From contig NZ_CP129964.1 in NCBI RefSeq assembly GCF_030503675.1, positions 992,001 to 1,056,000 of the forward strand: a stretch of DNA of 64,000 bases, given 5' to 3'. The stretch comes from Lutimonas zeaxanthinifaciens (GTDB lineage Bacteria > Bacteroidota > Bacteroidia > Flavobacteriales > Flavobacteriaceae). A program made the translations under genes and the position numbers. A model generated the notes under the pieces. It was not told the origin of the DNA. It ran no database searches and worked only from the letters and a program-made list of their open reading frames with translations. This document shows, piece after piece, positions 52,210 through 61,298 of the stretch; the stretch's first letter is position 1; the number at the start of each line of letters is the position of its first letter.

Positions 52210-52700
52210 TGACCGTAATGAATTCATACGAAACAGCTTATATAAAGACACCTTTAGGGATTGCCAGAATAGTTGGGAATCAGGAAGGTATTTCGGAAGT
52301 TTCTGTACTTGAAGAAAAGTTACCCGTTACTGAGAATCCATCTCAGGTACTTATGGAGTGTATCCAGCAGTTAAACGAGTATTTTTCGGGTGAAAGAAAA
52401 AGGTTTACTATTCGATTAAATCCGGCAGGCACAGCATTTCAAAAAAAAGTTTGGGAGGAATTATTGACAATACCTTATGGGAAGACTTCAACATATATGA
52501 AGCAAACCATGAAACTTGGGGATAAAAAAGCGATTAGGGCCGTGGCAAGCGCCAACGGCAAAAATCCGATATGGGTGATCGTTCCATGCCATAGAGTAGT
52601 TGGTAAAGATGGTGCACTTACAGGTTACGCAGGGGGACTATGGAGAAAAAAATGGCTACTTGAACATGAAAGCCCTTCCCGTCAGACGAGTTTATTTTAG
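52209..52700 (+). CDS. ogt: methylated-DNA--protein-cysteine methyltransferase
   Basis: Suicide repair enzyme that takes O6-alkyl groups from guanine. The 163-residue protein has the acceptor Cys in WVIVPCHRVVGKDG, the helix-turn-helix segment TAFQKKVWEELLTIPYGKTSTYMK, and the Asn-Ala region RAVASANGKNP. It is translationally coupled to tatD. No Ada-type regulatory domain. Confidence 0.94.
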   Translation: MTVMNSYETAYIKTPLGIARIVGNQEGISEVSVLEEKLPVTENPSQVLMECIQQLNEYFSGERKRFTIRLNPAGTAFQKKVWEELLTIPYGKTSTYMKQTMKLGDKKAIRAVASANGKNPIWVIVPCHRVVGKDGALTGYAGGLWRKKWLLEHESPSRQTSLF

Positions 52701-52748
52701 GATCGTGGAAGTTGGAGGAATAATTTGATATGATTGATTGATTATCCC

Positions 52749-55700
52749 ATGAAAAATATCCTGTCTTTATTGATTCTTTTTTTGGCTGCTGTAGGTTTTG
52801 GTCAGGAATCAACTAAAGATATTGTTAAGAAGCTGGTCGAGGTTCGAACGGATACCATCCAAATTGACAGCGTCAGTATTAATCCGGGCCATTTTGAGGT
52901 TTATGACCGAAACGGAATTCAAATTTCCCGAATTGAATATGTTGTGGATTATGCCAGGGCCATACTCTGGTTCAATGATACCGATCTGTTTTACGGAAAA
53001 ACAATTCATATTGAATATTTACCTTATCCTGAGTTTCTTACGAAGACCTATTCAGCGTTTGACAGGTCCTTGATCGTTTCCGAAGCCACTGATCAATCCA
53101 GTCTTTACAGTTCAAGAACCAATAATCGAGTTAAAAACAGCAAACCTTTTGAGGGCTTATATACAAGTGGAAGTTTATCTCGTGGTGTAACAATTGGAAG
53201 TAATCAGGATGCCGTTGTAAATTCCAATTTTAACCTTCAGATCGAAGGGAGGTTATCTGAAAAGGTCGGGATCAGAGCTTCCATAACAGATAATGAAATC
53301 CCTTTGCAATCGGGAGGGTTCACGCAACGTCTGGATGAGTTCGATCAGGTATTTATTGAGCTTTTTTCTGATAACTGGTCTTTAACGGCCGGGGACATAG
53401 ATCTCTTAAATACCGAGAATTACCTTATGCGATTTCAAAAGAAAATATCAGGTGTACTGGTCAAGGGAAAGATACAGAAACCCCTTGCCACAACCGATTT
53501 TTTTGCCTCCGGAGCATTGGTGCGGGGTAAATTCAGAAGTTACAAATTTGTTGGAATTGACGGAAATCAAGGCCCCTATAAAATTTTAGGAGAGGATAAT
53601 CAGCAATACATCATCATGATTTCAGGAAGCGAACGTGTATATGCCAATGGTGTTTTACTGAGGCGAGGAGAGAATTTTGATTATACCATTGATTATAATA
53701 CGGGGGAAATCAGCTTCACAACACTGTACACGGTCACTTCTAACTTGAGATTTACGGTTGAATACCAGCTTTCCGAAAGGAATTATACCCGGTTTCTTAC
53801 TTATGACGGAGTCGGCTTTAAATCAGAAAAGCTCAAATTAGGGATCAAATATTTCAATGAAACGGATGCCAAAAACAGTCCTCTTGACCAAAATTTATCC
53901 GATGAACAGAAAAAAATCCTTTCCGAGGCCGGTGATGACAAATCAAAAATGGTATCACCTTCTGAAGTTGAGTCAGAGTACAATGAAAACAGAGTTCTTT
54001 ACCGTAAAACCATAGTTAACGGAAAAGAGATATTCGAATTTTCAAACGATCCGAATGATGAATTATACCAGGTGACTTTTAGTTATGTCGGTGAGAATAA
54101 CGGGGATTATGACCTGGAAAATACGCTTGCCGCAGGTAGGGTTTATGCCTATGTTCCGGAATTCAACAATCAGAAACAAGGGGATTATCTGCCTGTTGTT
54201 CAGCTTATCGCTCCTGAAAAATATCAAATGCTTCATCTGGAGGCTGATTATAATCCCGGAGAAAAGACCCTGATTTCTTCAGAGCTGGCTTTGAGTGATA
54301 ATGATCAAAACCTTTTTTCATCGCTGGATAATGAAAACAATGAGGGATTCGCGGCGAAAGTTTCATGGAAACAAGGAATTCTTGACAAAAAATGGAAGCT
54401 TAATTCTGAATTGGATTACGAATATTTCAGCAAGGATTTTGTGTCTATCGAGCGAATTCGGAACGTTGAGTTTTCAAGGGATTGGAATATTTTATCAAAT
54501 GATCTTGCAAACCTTGGGGAACAACAATTTATTAGAGGTGGCCTGGAGTTGAACCTAGATAGTCTTGGTACCGTGGCCTATCGATATGAGCATCTTAGTT
54601 TAGGAGATGATTATCAGGGTGACAGACATAACCTGCAGGCTGCCATGCAATTTAATCAAACGCACATACTCTTGAACGGAAGCAGTATGAAGAACAAAAA
54701 TCAAATTGAGAAAAATTCCTTTGACCGTTTATATTCTTCGGTTGTTCAAAATATTTCAAAGTACTGGGTCGGAGGAAAATTCAACTACGAAAAGAATCAA
54801 ATTCAAAATGCAACAGACCTGTCTCTGAATGAATTATCACATGCATTTTCAGAAATTGAAGGTTTTGTGGGAGTAGGGGATTCCAGTAAGGTTTTTGTGG
54901 AAATCGGTTACAATTTTCGACTCACGGATAGTGTTCAGAATGAAAGTCTAAGTGAGGTGAACAGGTCTCATACTTATTTTTTAAAATCAAGGCTCATACA
55001 GAATGCGAATACAGATCTCTCGATTTTCGCCAACTATAGAAATGTGCAGAATCTGAATATTCAAAATGAGAATTCACTTAATGCCCGATTAGCCTATCGT
55101 CAGCGAATATTAGGGGATTTCATCAGTTTGCAGACTTTATTGGAAACAAATTCAGGAACTTTACCACAGCAGGAATTTAGTTATGTTGAAGTCGAACCGG
55201 GGAAGGGATTTTACGAATGGATTGATTTCAATGATAATGGTATTCAGGAACTGGATGAATTTGTCATCGCCCGATTTCAGGATCAGGCCATTTATGTAAG
55301 GGTTTTGCTTCCTACGGTTTCTTTTATAAGAACGAACCAAAATAAATGGAGTCAATCGATTAATCTTAAAGGAGCAGGGTGGAGAAATGAAGCGGGACTC
55401 AAAAAAGCCATATCACATTTTAGCAATCAGACCTATTTTCTTATCGACGTGAAAACCAAAAGGGACGGAGATGATTTTACCGTTACTCCTTTCATCAAAG
55501 ATGAAAATGATGTCCTTGGAATGGATCAGAATTTTAAGAATAGTTTATTTTTTAACAGAGGTATGCAACGATACAGCTTCGTTTATACCTATTTGAATTT
55601 TAGAAAGAAAACGATCTTTTCCTTTGGAGATCAGGATGTTTCATCCAATACGCATCAGTTCCGGTTTATTCATAAGCTCGGATCCAACTGGTTGTTTGAT

Positions 55701-56165
55701 TTAAATTCGGGCTTGAGCAACACCCAGAGTGAGTCTGTTACTTATTCGAACAGGAATTACAACCTGGATCAATATGATTTAAATCCTAAACTATCCTATT
55801 TGTACGATCAGAACACTCGCCTTGAGTTTTTTTATAAATTCAAGGACAAGAAAAATACAACCGGAGGTCAGGAGACCCTGCTGATGCATATAGCCGGATT
55901 GAATTTCAACTATGCCGGCGGGAAGGGTTTTTCGATCAATTCGAATTTTAATCTATACCTGAACGACTTTGTGGGAAGTACCAATTCTCCCGTAGCCTAT
56001 CAAATGCTGGAAGGATTGCAACCCGGCACTAACCTGACCTGGTTACTCGGAATGCAGAAAAGGCTAACTTCATTTCTTGATTTGAATCTTAATTATTCGG
56101 GAAGAAAATCAGAAAGTTCTGATACAATCCATACGGGAAATATTCAGCTCAGAGCTACTTTCTAA
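52749..56165 (+). CDS. large outer-membrane beta-rich protein of unknown function
   Basis: A protein of 1138 residues from the ATG at 52749 (signal peptide KNILSLLILFLAAVGFG, then QES). Five codons upstream are unlikely to be translated. The N-terminal domain (about 25-115) is beta-rich. At about 140-260 there is a conserved block, TSGSLSRGVTIGSNQDAV, LQIEGRLSEKVGIRASITDN and LTAGDIDLLNTENY, that I recall from large uncharacterised Bacteroidota proteins. The remaining 850 residues alternate barrel-like strands, ending in NIQLRATF with the terminal Phe of outer-membrane proteins. Function unknown. Its last 11 bases overlap the convergent glyQS. Confidence 0.8.
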   Translation: MKNILSLLILFLAAVGFGQESTKDIVKKLVEVRTDTIQIDSVSINPGHFEVYDRNGIQISRIEYVVDYARAILWFNDTDLFYGKTIHIEYLPYPEFLTKTYSAFDRSLIVSEATDQSSLYSSRTNNRVKNSKPFEGLYTSGSLSRGVTIGSNQDAVVNSNFNLQIEGRLSEKVGIRASITDNEIPLQSGGFTQRLDEFDQVFIELFSDNWSLTAGDIDLLNTENYLMRFQKKISGVLVKGKIQKPLATTDFFASGALVRGKFRSYKFVGIDGNQGPYKILGEDNQQYIIMISGSERVYANGVLLRRGENFDYTIDYNTGEISFTTLYTVTSNLRFTVEYQLSERNYTRFLTYDGVGFKSEKLKLGIKYFNETDAKNSPLDQNLSDEQKKILSEAGDDKSKMVSPSEVESEYNENRVLYRKTIVNGKEIFEFSNDPNDELYQVTFSYVGENNGDYDLENTLAAGRVYAYVPEFNNQKQGDYLPVVQLIAPEKYQMLHLEADYNPGEKTLISSELALSDNDQNLFSSLDNENNEGFAAKVSWKQGILDKKWKLNSELDYEYFSKDFVSIERIRNVEFSRDWNILSNDLANLGEQQFIRGGLELNLDSLGTVAYRYEHLSLGDDYQGDRHNLQAAMQFNQTHILLNGSSMKNKNQIEKNSFDRLYSSVVQNISKYWVGGKFNYEKNQIQNATDLSLNELSHAFSEIEGFVGVGDSSKVFVEIGYNFRLTDSVQNESLSEVNRSHTYFLKSRLIQNANTDLSIFANYRNVQNLNIQNENSLNARLAYRQRILGDFISLQTLLETNSGTLPQQEFSYVEVEPGKGFYEWIDFNDNGIQELDEFVIARFQDQAIYVRVLLPTVSFIRTNQNKWSQSINLKGAGWRNEAGLKKAISHFSNQTYFLIDVKTKRDGDDFTVTPFIKDENDVLGMDQNFKNSLFFNRGMQRYSFVYTYLNFRKKTIFSFGDQDVSSNTHQFRFIHKLGSNWLFDLNSGLSNTQSESVTYSNRNYNLDQYDLNPKLSYLYDQNTRLEFFYKFKDKKNTTGGQETLLMHIAGLNFNYAGGKGFSINSNFNLYLNDFVGSTNSPVAYQMLEGLQPGTNLTWLLGMQKRLTSFLDLNLNYSGRKSESSDTIHTGNIQLRATF

Positions 56166-57693
56166 GCCAATTGGCCATGGATACCTCCTTGTTGATCAAA
56201 CTGTTTAAGTCCTGAATATGAACACGTTGTTGTTCCATTGTGTCTCTGTTCCTGATTGTAACTGTATTGTTTTCTTTCGTTTCGTGATCTACTGTAATAC
56301 AAAATGGTGTTCCTAATGCGTCTTGCCTTCTGTACCTTCTGCCTACCGCATCCTTTTCGTCATAAGCCACATTGAAATCATACTTAAGCTGATCGATAAT
56401 TTCCCTTGCAATTTCGGGTAAGCCGTCTTTTTTAACCAATGGTAAAACAGCGGCTTTTGTTGGGGCAAGTACCGCTGGAAGTTTAAGGACGATTCTTTCT
56501 GAACCATCTTCGAGGGTTTCGTTTTGAAGTGCGGTTGAGAAAATTGCCAAAAACATTCTGTCCAGACCGATCGAAGTCTCAACCACATAAGGCACATAGT
56601 TTTTATTCATCTCAGGATCAAAGAACTGTAATTTTTTCCCTGAATATTCTTCATGTGCTTTCAGGTCAAAATCGGTTCTTGAATGAATTCCCTCAAGCTC
56701 CTTAAAACCAAAAGGAAACTGAAATTCTATGTCTGCCGCAGCATTTGCATAATGGGCAAGTTTTTCATGATCATGAAATCTGTACTTTTCCTCTCCGAGC
56801 CCTAATGAAAGATGCCATTTAAGCCTTGTTTCCTTCCAGTCTTCATACCATTTCAATTCTTCTCCCGGACGCACAAAATATTGCATTTCCATTTGTTCAA
56901 ACTCTCTCATTCTGAATATGAATTGTCTTGCCACAATTTCATTTCTAAATGCTTTACCTGTCTGAGCGATTCCAAAAGGAATCTTCATTCTACCTGTTTT
57001 TTGGACATTTGCAAAATTCACAAAGATACCCTGAGCGGTTTCGGGCCTTAAGTAAAGATCCATTGCTGAATCAGCAGAGGCCCCGAGTTTGGTGCCGAAC
57101 ATCAAATTAAATTGTTTTACGTCAGTCCAGTTCCGGGATCCTGAAACGGGACATGCAATTTCTAATTCTTCGATGAGCGCCTTAACATCCGCCAGGTCCT
57201 CATTTTCAAGAGAGCGGGCCATGCGGCTCAATACCTCATCTTTTTTTGAAAGGTATTTTACTACTCTGGGGTTGGTAGTGACAAATTCATTTCGGTCAAA
57301 GGCATCTCCAAATCTTTTCGCAGCTTTCGTAATTTCCTTTTCCGCTTTGACATTTAGTTTCTCAGCATAGTCTTCAATAAGAACATCCGCTCTATACCTT
57401 TTTTTAGAATCCTTGTTGTCGATCAACGGATCGTTAAAGGCATCAACGTGACCTGAAGCCTTCCATGTAGTGGGATGCATGAAGATAGCAGCGTCAATAC
57501 CCACGATATTTTCATTCATCTGTACCATGGATTTCCACCAATACTCACGAATGTTGTTTTTCAATTCAACCCCGTTTTGAGCATAGTCATAAACTGCGCT
57601 TAAACCATCATATATTTCACTCGATTGAAAGATGAATCCATACTCTTTGGCATGGGAGATAACCTTTTTGAATTTGTCTTCTTGATTTTTCAT
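56155..57693 (-). CDS. glyQS: glycyl-tRNA synthetase (single-chain dimeric type)
   Basis: Charges tRNA-Gly. The 512-residue protein is the eukaryote-like homodimeric class II form, not the alpha2beta2 bacterial form. Landmarks are FQSSEIYDGLSAVYDYAQNG (split at the N-terminus), motif 2 FRNEIVARQFIFRMREFEQMEMQYF (split), DLYLRPETAQGIFVNF, SIGLDRMFLA, and a C-terminal anticodon domain with CITVDHETKENNTVTIRNRD. It overlaps the upstream outer-membrane gene by 11 bases tail to tail. Confidence 0.96.
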   Translation of the reverse strand: MKNQEDKFKKVISHAKEYGFIFQSSEIYDGLSAVYDYAQNGVELKNNIREYWWKSMVQMNENIVGIDAAIFMHPTTWKASGHVDAFNDPLIDNKDSKKRYRADVLIEDYAEKLNVKAEKEITKAAKRFGDAFDRNEFVTTNPRVVKYLSKKDEVLSRMARSLENEDLADVKALIEELEIACPVSGSRNWTDVKQFNLMFGTKLGASADSAMDLYLRPETAQGIFVNFANVQKTGRMKIPFGIAQTGKAFRNEIVARQFIFRMREFEQMEMQYFVRPGEELKWYEDWKETRLKWHLSLGLGEEKYRFHDHEKLAHYANAAADIEFQFPFGFKELEGIHSRTDFDLKAHEEYSGKKLQFFDPEMNKNYVPYVVETSIGLDRMFLAIFSTALQNETLEDGSERIVLKLPAVLAPTKAAVLPLVKKDGLPEIAREIIDQLKYDFNVAYDEKDAVGRRYRRQDALGTPFCITVDHETKENNTVTIRNRDTMEQQRVHIQDLNSLINKEVSMANWLRK

Positions 57694-57729
57694 TCGGCAA
57701 AAATAATTAATTTATGGTAAGGGCATAAA

Positions 57730-57758
57730 AAAAGGAAACACAATTTGTGTTTCCTTTT
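57730..57758 (-). terminator. intrinsic terminator of the coiled-coil gene
   Basis: AAAAGGAAACACA and its complement TGTGTTTCCTTTT form a stem of about 13 pairs with a 3-base loop. On the minus strand it runs into TTTTTTT, so it ends the 57781-58686 transcript just before glyQS. Confidence 0.8.
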
Positions 57759-57780
57759 CTCTATCAATTTTAAACCTTTT

Positions 57781-58686
57781 TTACAACCCTAAGAACGAGT
57801 CATTTAATTCGAGATTTGCAGATCCAACAAGTTTGCCTTCCACAAATACTTCAATCGGGTAGACTCCAGCTTCGTATTTATCTCCTTTTCTTTCTACAAG
57901 CATCACAACATCAAGGTCAGCATTTTCGTAGTTAACCATTGTCTGATCTGTATATTTAACCTCTGTACCTTCCTGAACCGTGAAAGTTCCTTTAGCATTA
58001 ATTACCTGTCCTGCAGGGTTTCTTAAAATAATGTAAGCTTCTTTATCTCCCGGTTCAGCAATTTCATTTTCCATCAATCTGAAAGCTACTTTTATCGCAT
58101 CGGTTTTTTGAGCCTTATTTGTTTCTGTATACTTTCCGTTCGAACGCATCTTCATGGCAGTTACCTCAACATTTTCAACGTTGATTGCACCACCTATTTC
58201 AACTTTTCTTGCCAACTCCATATTTTGAGCTACCAAGGTATCGTTGTAGGTTGTCTGAATTTCCAGCTGGCTGTTGATACTGTCTTTTTCTTCAGTAAGA
58301 ATGTTGTTGGCAAGTTTTAAAGAATCAACCTCATCCAATAGACGGTTGTTTGTTTTTTCCAAAGCAGCCAATTGACCCCGGTACCTTCTTAATACACTAG
58401 AGTTAATTTGTTTCAGGTTCTGCACAGAATCCTTAAGAATCGCAATTTTCTCTTTTTCCATGGCAAGAGAATCAGATAAACTTGTGTTTTGAGCAATTGC
58501 AACGTCATATTTCTCCTCCATTGCGGTCAGATTTCCAATAATCTGTTCCTTTTCATCTTGCAAAAACTTCACGGCTTCCTTATGATCATTATTGTTATAA
58601 AAGGTATAGCCGATAAGTCCAAACAGCAGAATGGTAAGTGCAATTATTAGAATTTTACTGTTTGAAGATTTAGAATTTTCTTCCAT
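57781..58686 (-). CDS. membrane-anchored coiled-coil protein
   Basis: A 301-residue protein. A single helix at about residues 12-28 (ILIIALTILLFGLIGYTFY) anchors it, with the rest outside the cytoplasm. Residues about 35-170 are a long heptad-patterned coiled coil (EKEKIAILKDSVQNLKQ and following). A C-terminal beta domain covers about 175-301 (AMKMRSNGKYTE, VAFRLMENEIAEPGD, VYPIEVFVEGKLVGSANLEL). Bacteroidota genomes commonly carry such proteins labelled 'SMC-like', but there is no ATPase. Function unknown; possibly an envelope spacer. Single-gene transcript with its own terminator. Confidence 0.75.
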   Translation of the reverse strand: MEENSKSSNSKILIIALTILLFGLIGYTFYNNNDHKEAVKFLQDEKEQIIGNLTAMEEKYDVAIAQNTSLSDSLAMEKEKIAILKDSVQNLKQINSSVLRRYRGQLAALEKTNNRLLDEVDSLKLANNILTEEKDSINSQLEIQTTYNDTLVAQNMELARKVEIGGAINVENVEVTAMKMRSNGKYTETNKAQKTDAIKVAFRLMENEIAEPGDKEAYIILRNPAGQVINAKGTFTVQEGTEVKYTDQTMVNYENADLDVVMLVERKGDKYEAGVYPIEVFVEGKLVGSANLELNDSFLGL

Positions 58687-58813
58687 AATTATAGAATTAG
58701 GTTTACATTTTAGATTAATCTTAACTTATATAACGTAATAAATCAGAAAAATTGTGTGTAAATGTAATTTTTTTTAAAGTGATGGCAGCATATATCTCAA
58801 CAAATTGTCTTAG

Positions 58814-59524
58814 GTGTTGATAAATAAATATTTAAGTCATGTATTCGTTAAAAATTTAGTCGAATTATTTTTTCCTGAATGCTGTGTCAATTGCCATAGG
58901 ATTGTAGAGGAACCCAAATTTTATCTCTGCTATCTGTGTATTTCAGAAATCCCGCTGACACATTATAGTTTTTACTGGTATAACCCCCTGGAAATTTCTT
59001 TTAAAGGACGTGTGGAACTCGTTTCGGGAGCATCCTTGATGTATTTTGAAAAGGGAGGTCTGGTTCAGAAAATGTTGCATGAGATAAAGTACAGGCAAAA
59101 ACCAGCTATTGCCTCCTTTTTTGGTAAGTGGTTGGGAGCTGAAATGCTGGCTTCCAAACGTTTTGAAAGTGTTGATATGATACTTCCTTTACCTTTACAC
59201 AAGGACAAAAAGAAGCAAAGAGGATACAATCAATCGGAATATTTTGGAAAGGCACTGGCTGAAACAATGGGCAAGGAATACCGGGATGATCTGTTGTTAC
59301 GCCTCGCAGGTGCAGAAAGCCAGACAAATAAAGACAGATCTGACAGGATGCTTGCGATTGACAATGAATACATGGTTACGGATGGTAATTTTTTGATCAA
59401 AAGACATGTAATGATAGTAGATGATATTATTACCTCCGGAGCCACACTTCAGGCCTGTTCTGCCGCATTTTTGAGTCTACCTGATATTCGATTGAGTTTT
59501 GCTTCCATCGCATTTACACCTTAA
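58814..59524 (+). CDS. comF: ComF-family phosphoribosyltransferase-like protein
   Basis: A 236-residue protein with a cysteine-rich N-terminal zinc-ribbon-like part (FFPECCVNCHRIVEE, YLCYLC) and a C-terminal phosphoribosyltransferase fold with MILPLPLHKDKKKQRGYNQSE and the PRPP-binding loop MIVDDIITSGATL. ComF/GntX members act in DNA uptake or related metabolism; the exact role in this phylum is not fixed. The start codon is GTG at 58814, with TTG one codon later as an alternative. Confidence 0.9.
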   Translation: MLINKYLSHVFVKNLVELFFPECCVNCHRIVEEPKFYLCYLCISEIPLTHYSFYWYNPLEISFKGRVELVSGASLMYFEKGGLVQKMLHEIKYRQKPAIASFFGKWLGAEMLASKRFESVDMILPLPLHKDKKKQRGYNQSEYFGKALAETMGKEYRDDLLLRLAGAESQTNKDRSDRMLAIDNEYMVTDGNFLIKRHVMIVDDIITSGATLQACSAAFLSLPDIRLSFASIAFTP

Positions 59525-59581
59525 TTTGAAAAAAAATGAGAAATCGATCAAAATAGTCGTTAATTTGTACTTTTTAGAGAC

Positions 59582-61180
59582 ATGAAATATCTTTATTTGT
59601 TGATCATCGTAGCAGTTTCTTTTTTAAGCAGCTGTGCAAGAATGGGAAGGCCCGAGGGAGGACCCAAGGACTTTGATAAACCCGTGATGGTAAAGTCGGA
59701 TCCTGAATTGAAAAGCATTAACTTCAAGGAGGATCAGATTAAAATTTATTTTGATGAGTTTGTCAAGCTTCAAAATGTCAATACAGAACTCATTATTTCA
59801 CCACCCCTGAAAAATGCACCTGTTATTTCCCCACTCGGAACACCAAGTAAAAAGATAACCATCAAAATATCAGATACACTAAAAGAAAATACCACCTATA
59901 CATTTAATTTTGCACAAAGCATCATTGACAATACGGAGGGAAACATCCTTGATAACTTTAAATATATTTTTTCAACAGGAGATTATATTGACTCTCTGAA
60001 AATCAAGGGCCAGATAAAGGATGCATTTGACCTTGAAATGCTTGAAAACCCCACTATTATGCTTTATCCGGTTGAGGAATCGTACAAAGACTCAATTGTC
60101 TTTTTGGAGAAACCTACCTATGTGGGAGGAACTTTAGATAGTTTGAACTGGGAGATTACCAATATCAAGGCCGGAGACTACAGGTTGATCGCCCTGAATG
60201 ATCTAAGCAAAAATTATAAATTCAATCCCAAGGAAGATAAAATAGCGTTTTATCCGGAAGTGATCTCAATTCCCGGGGATAGTATTTTTGATCTGAAACT
60301 CTTTAAGGAGATTTTACCGTTTAAGGTGGTTTCAAGACCCAAGGATGTTTCAAAAGGACATGTGATAATAGGTTTTGAAGGTGATCATCGGGAGGTGTCA
60401 ATAAGGAATTTATCTGCTTCGTCCGATGATTTTAAATCTTTTTTTACAAAAGACAGAAAGACAGATACCCTCAACTATTATTTTAATAATTTCGAGCTGG
60501 ACAGCATGCTTCTTGAGATTTCAAAGGGTGCCTATCTGGACACCATTACAGTCAAAATCAATGAGGAAGAGATTGATTCGCTTCGCATTCAAATGTCCAG
60601 TTATGGCGTATTGCATATGAGGGACACACTCAAGTTGGGCGCTTCAGTTCCCCTGATGAAGATCGATACCTCAAAATTTCATTTATTAGACAAGGATTCA
60701 ATAAAAGTCCCGTTTCAACTTGAATTGAAACCGAACAGAAATGAAATGGACTTTGATTTTAAAAAAGAGACGAATCAAACCTATGATTTGTTCATTGAAC
60801 CAGGTGCGGTTGAGGATATTTTTGGAGTCATGAATGACACGATCAAGTCAAAACTAAAGACAGGGAAGATTTCAGATTATGCCTCGATCTATTTAACACT
60901 TCGAAATGTTGACAGGTACCCGGCAATTATTGAATTAATGAATGATAAAGGAGAAACCGTAGCCACCGAATATGCAACCCAAATGAGGGAATTTGAATTC
61001 CGCTATTTAGAACCTTCCAGATTTATGATCCGTATAATTTATGATGATAACGGCAATAAAAAGTGGGATACTGGTAACTTCCTTTTAAAGATTCAACCTG
61101 AGGAGGTATACTATGTAAAGACGATTCTGGAGGCAAAGGCCAATTGGGAACTCGAGGAAAATATCAGCCTTCAACCCTGA
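59582..61180 (+). CDS. Ig-like domain lipoprotein
   Basis: A 532-residue lipoprotein: signal peptide II ending FLSSCARMG (Cys about 19), then RPEGGPKDFDKPVMV. Residues about 30-130 are an Ig-like (SbsA/Big_5) domain with IYFDEFVKLQNVNTELIISPPL and the TYTFNFAQSIIDNTEGN strand. Later residues are beta-rich with repeated SxDSLNW-type strands, ending in a segment with IIYDDNGNKKWDTGNFL. Such proteins are widespread, single copy and uncharacterised in flavobacteria. Likely on the periplasmic face or surface of the outer membrane. Confidence 0.82.
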   Translation: MKYLYLLIIVAVSFLSSCARMGRPEGGPKDFDKPVMVKSDPELKSINFKEDQIKIYFDEFVKLQNVNTELIISPPLKNAPVISPLGTPSKKITIKISDTLKENTTYTFNFAQSIIDNTEGNILDNFKYIFSTGDYIDSLKIKGQIKDAFDLEMLENPTIMLYPVEESYKDSIVFLEKPTYVGGTLDSLNWEITNIKAGDYRLIALNDLSKNYKFNPKEDKIAFYPEVISIPGDSIFDLKLFKEILPFKVVSRPKDVSKGHVIIGFEGDHREVSIRNLSASSDDFKSFFTKDRKTDTLNYYFNNFELDSMLLEISKGAYLDTITVKINEEEIDSLRIQMSSYGVLHMRDTLKLGASVPLMKIDTSKFHLLDKDSIKVPFQLELKPNRNEMDFDFKKETNQTYDLFIEPGAVEDIFGVMNDTIKSKLKTGKISDYASIYLTLRNVDRYPAIIELMNDKGETVATEYATQMREFEFRYLEPSRFMIRIIYDDNGNKKWDTGNFLLKIQPEEVYYVKTILEAKANWELEENISLQP

Positions 61181-61260
61181 TACCTTCCGGCACATTCAAA
61201 ATTTACCTTTTTTAACCAAGTATTGTGATTCTTATTGCTTTTTACTTCGACATAAGTTAG

Positions 61261-61268
61261 TATCTTTG
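61261..61268 (+). promoter_or_regulatory. -7 promoter element of mrp
   Basis: TATCTTTG, 30 bases before the ATG at 61299. The nearest TTG lies 23 bases further up, longer than ideal. It also argues against the earlier in-frame start at 61266, which would lie within the promoter. Confidence 0.45.
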
Positions 61269-61298
61269 TTGTTTAGAATCATTTTAATTAAGAAAGTA

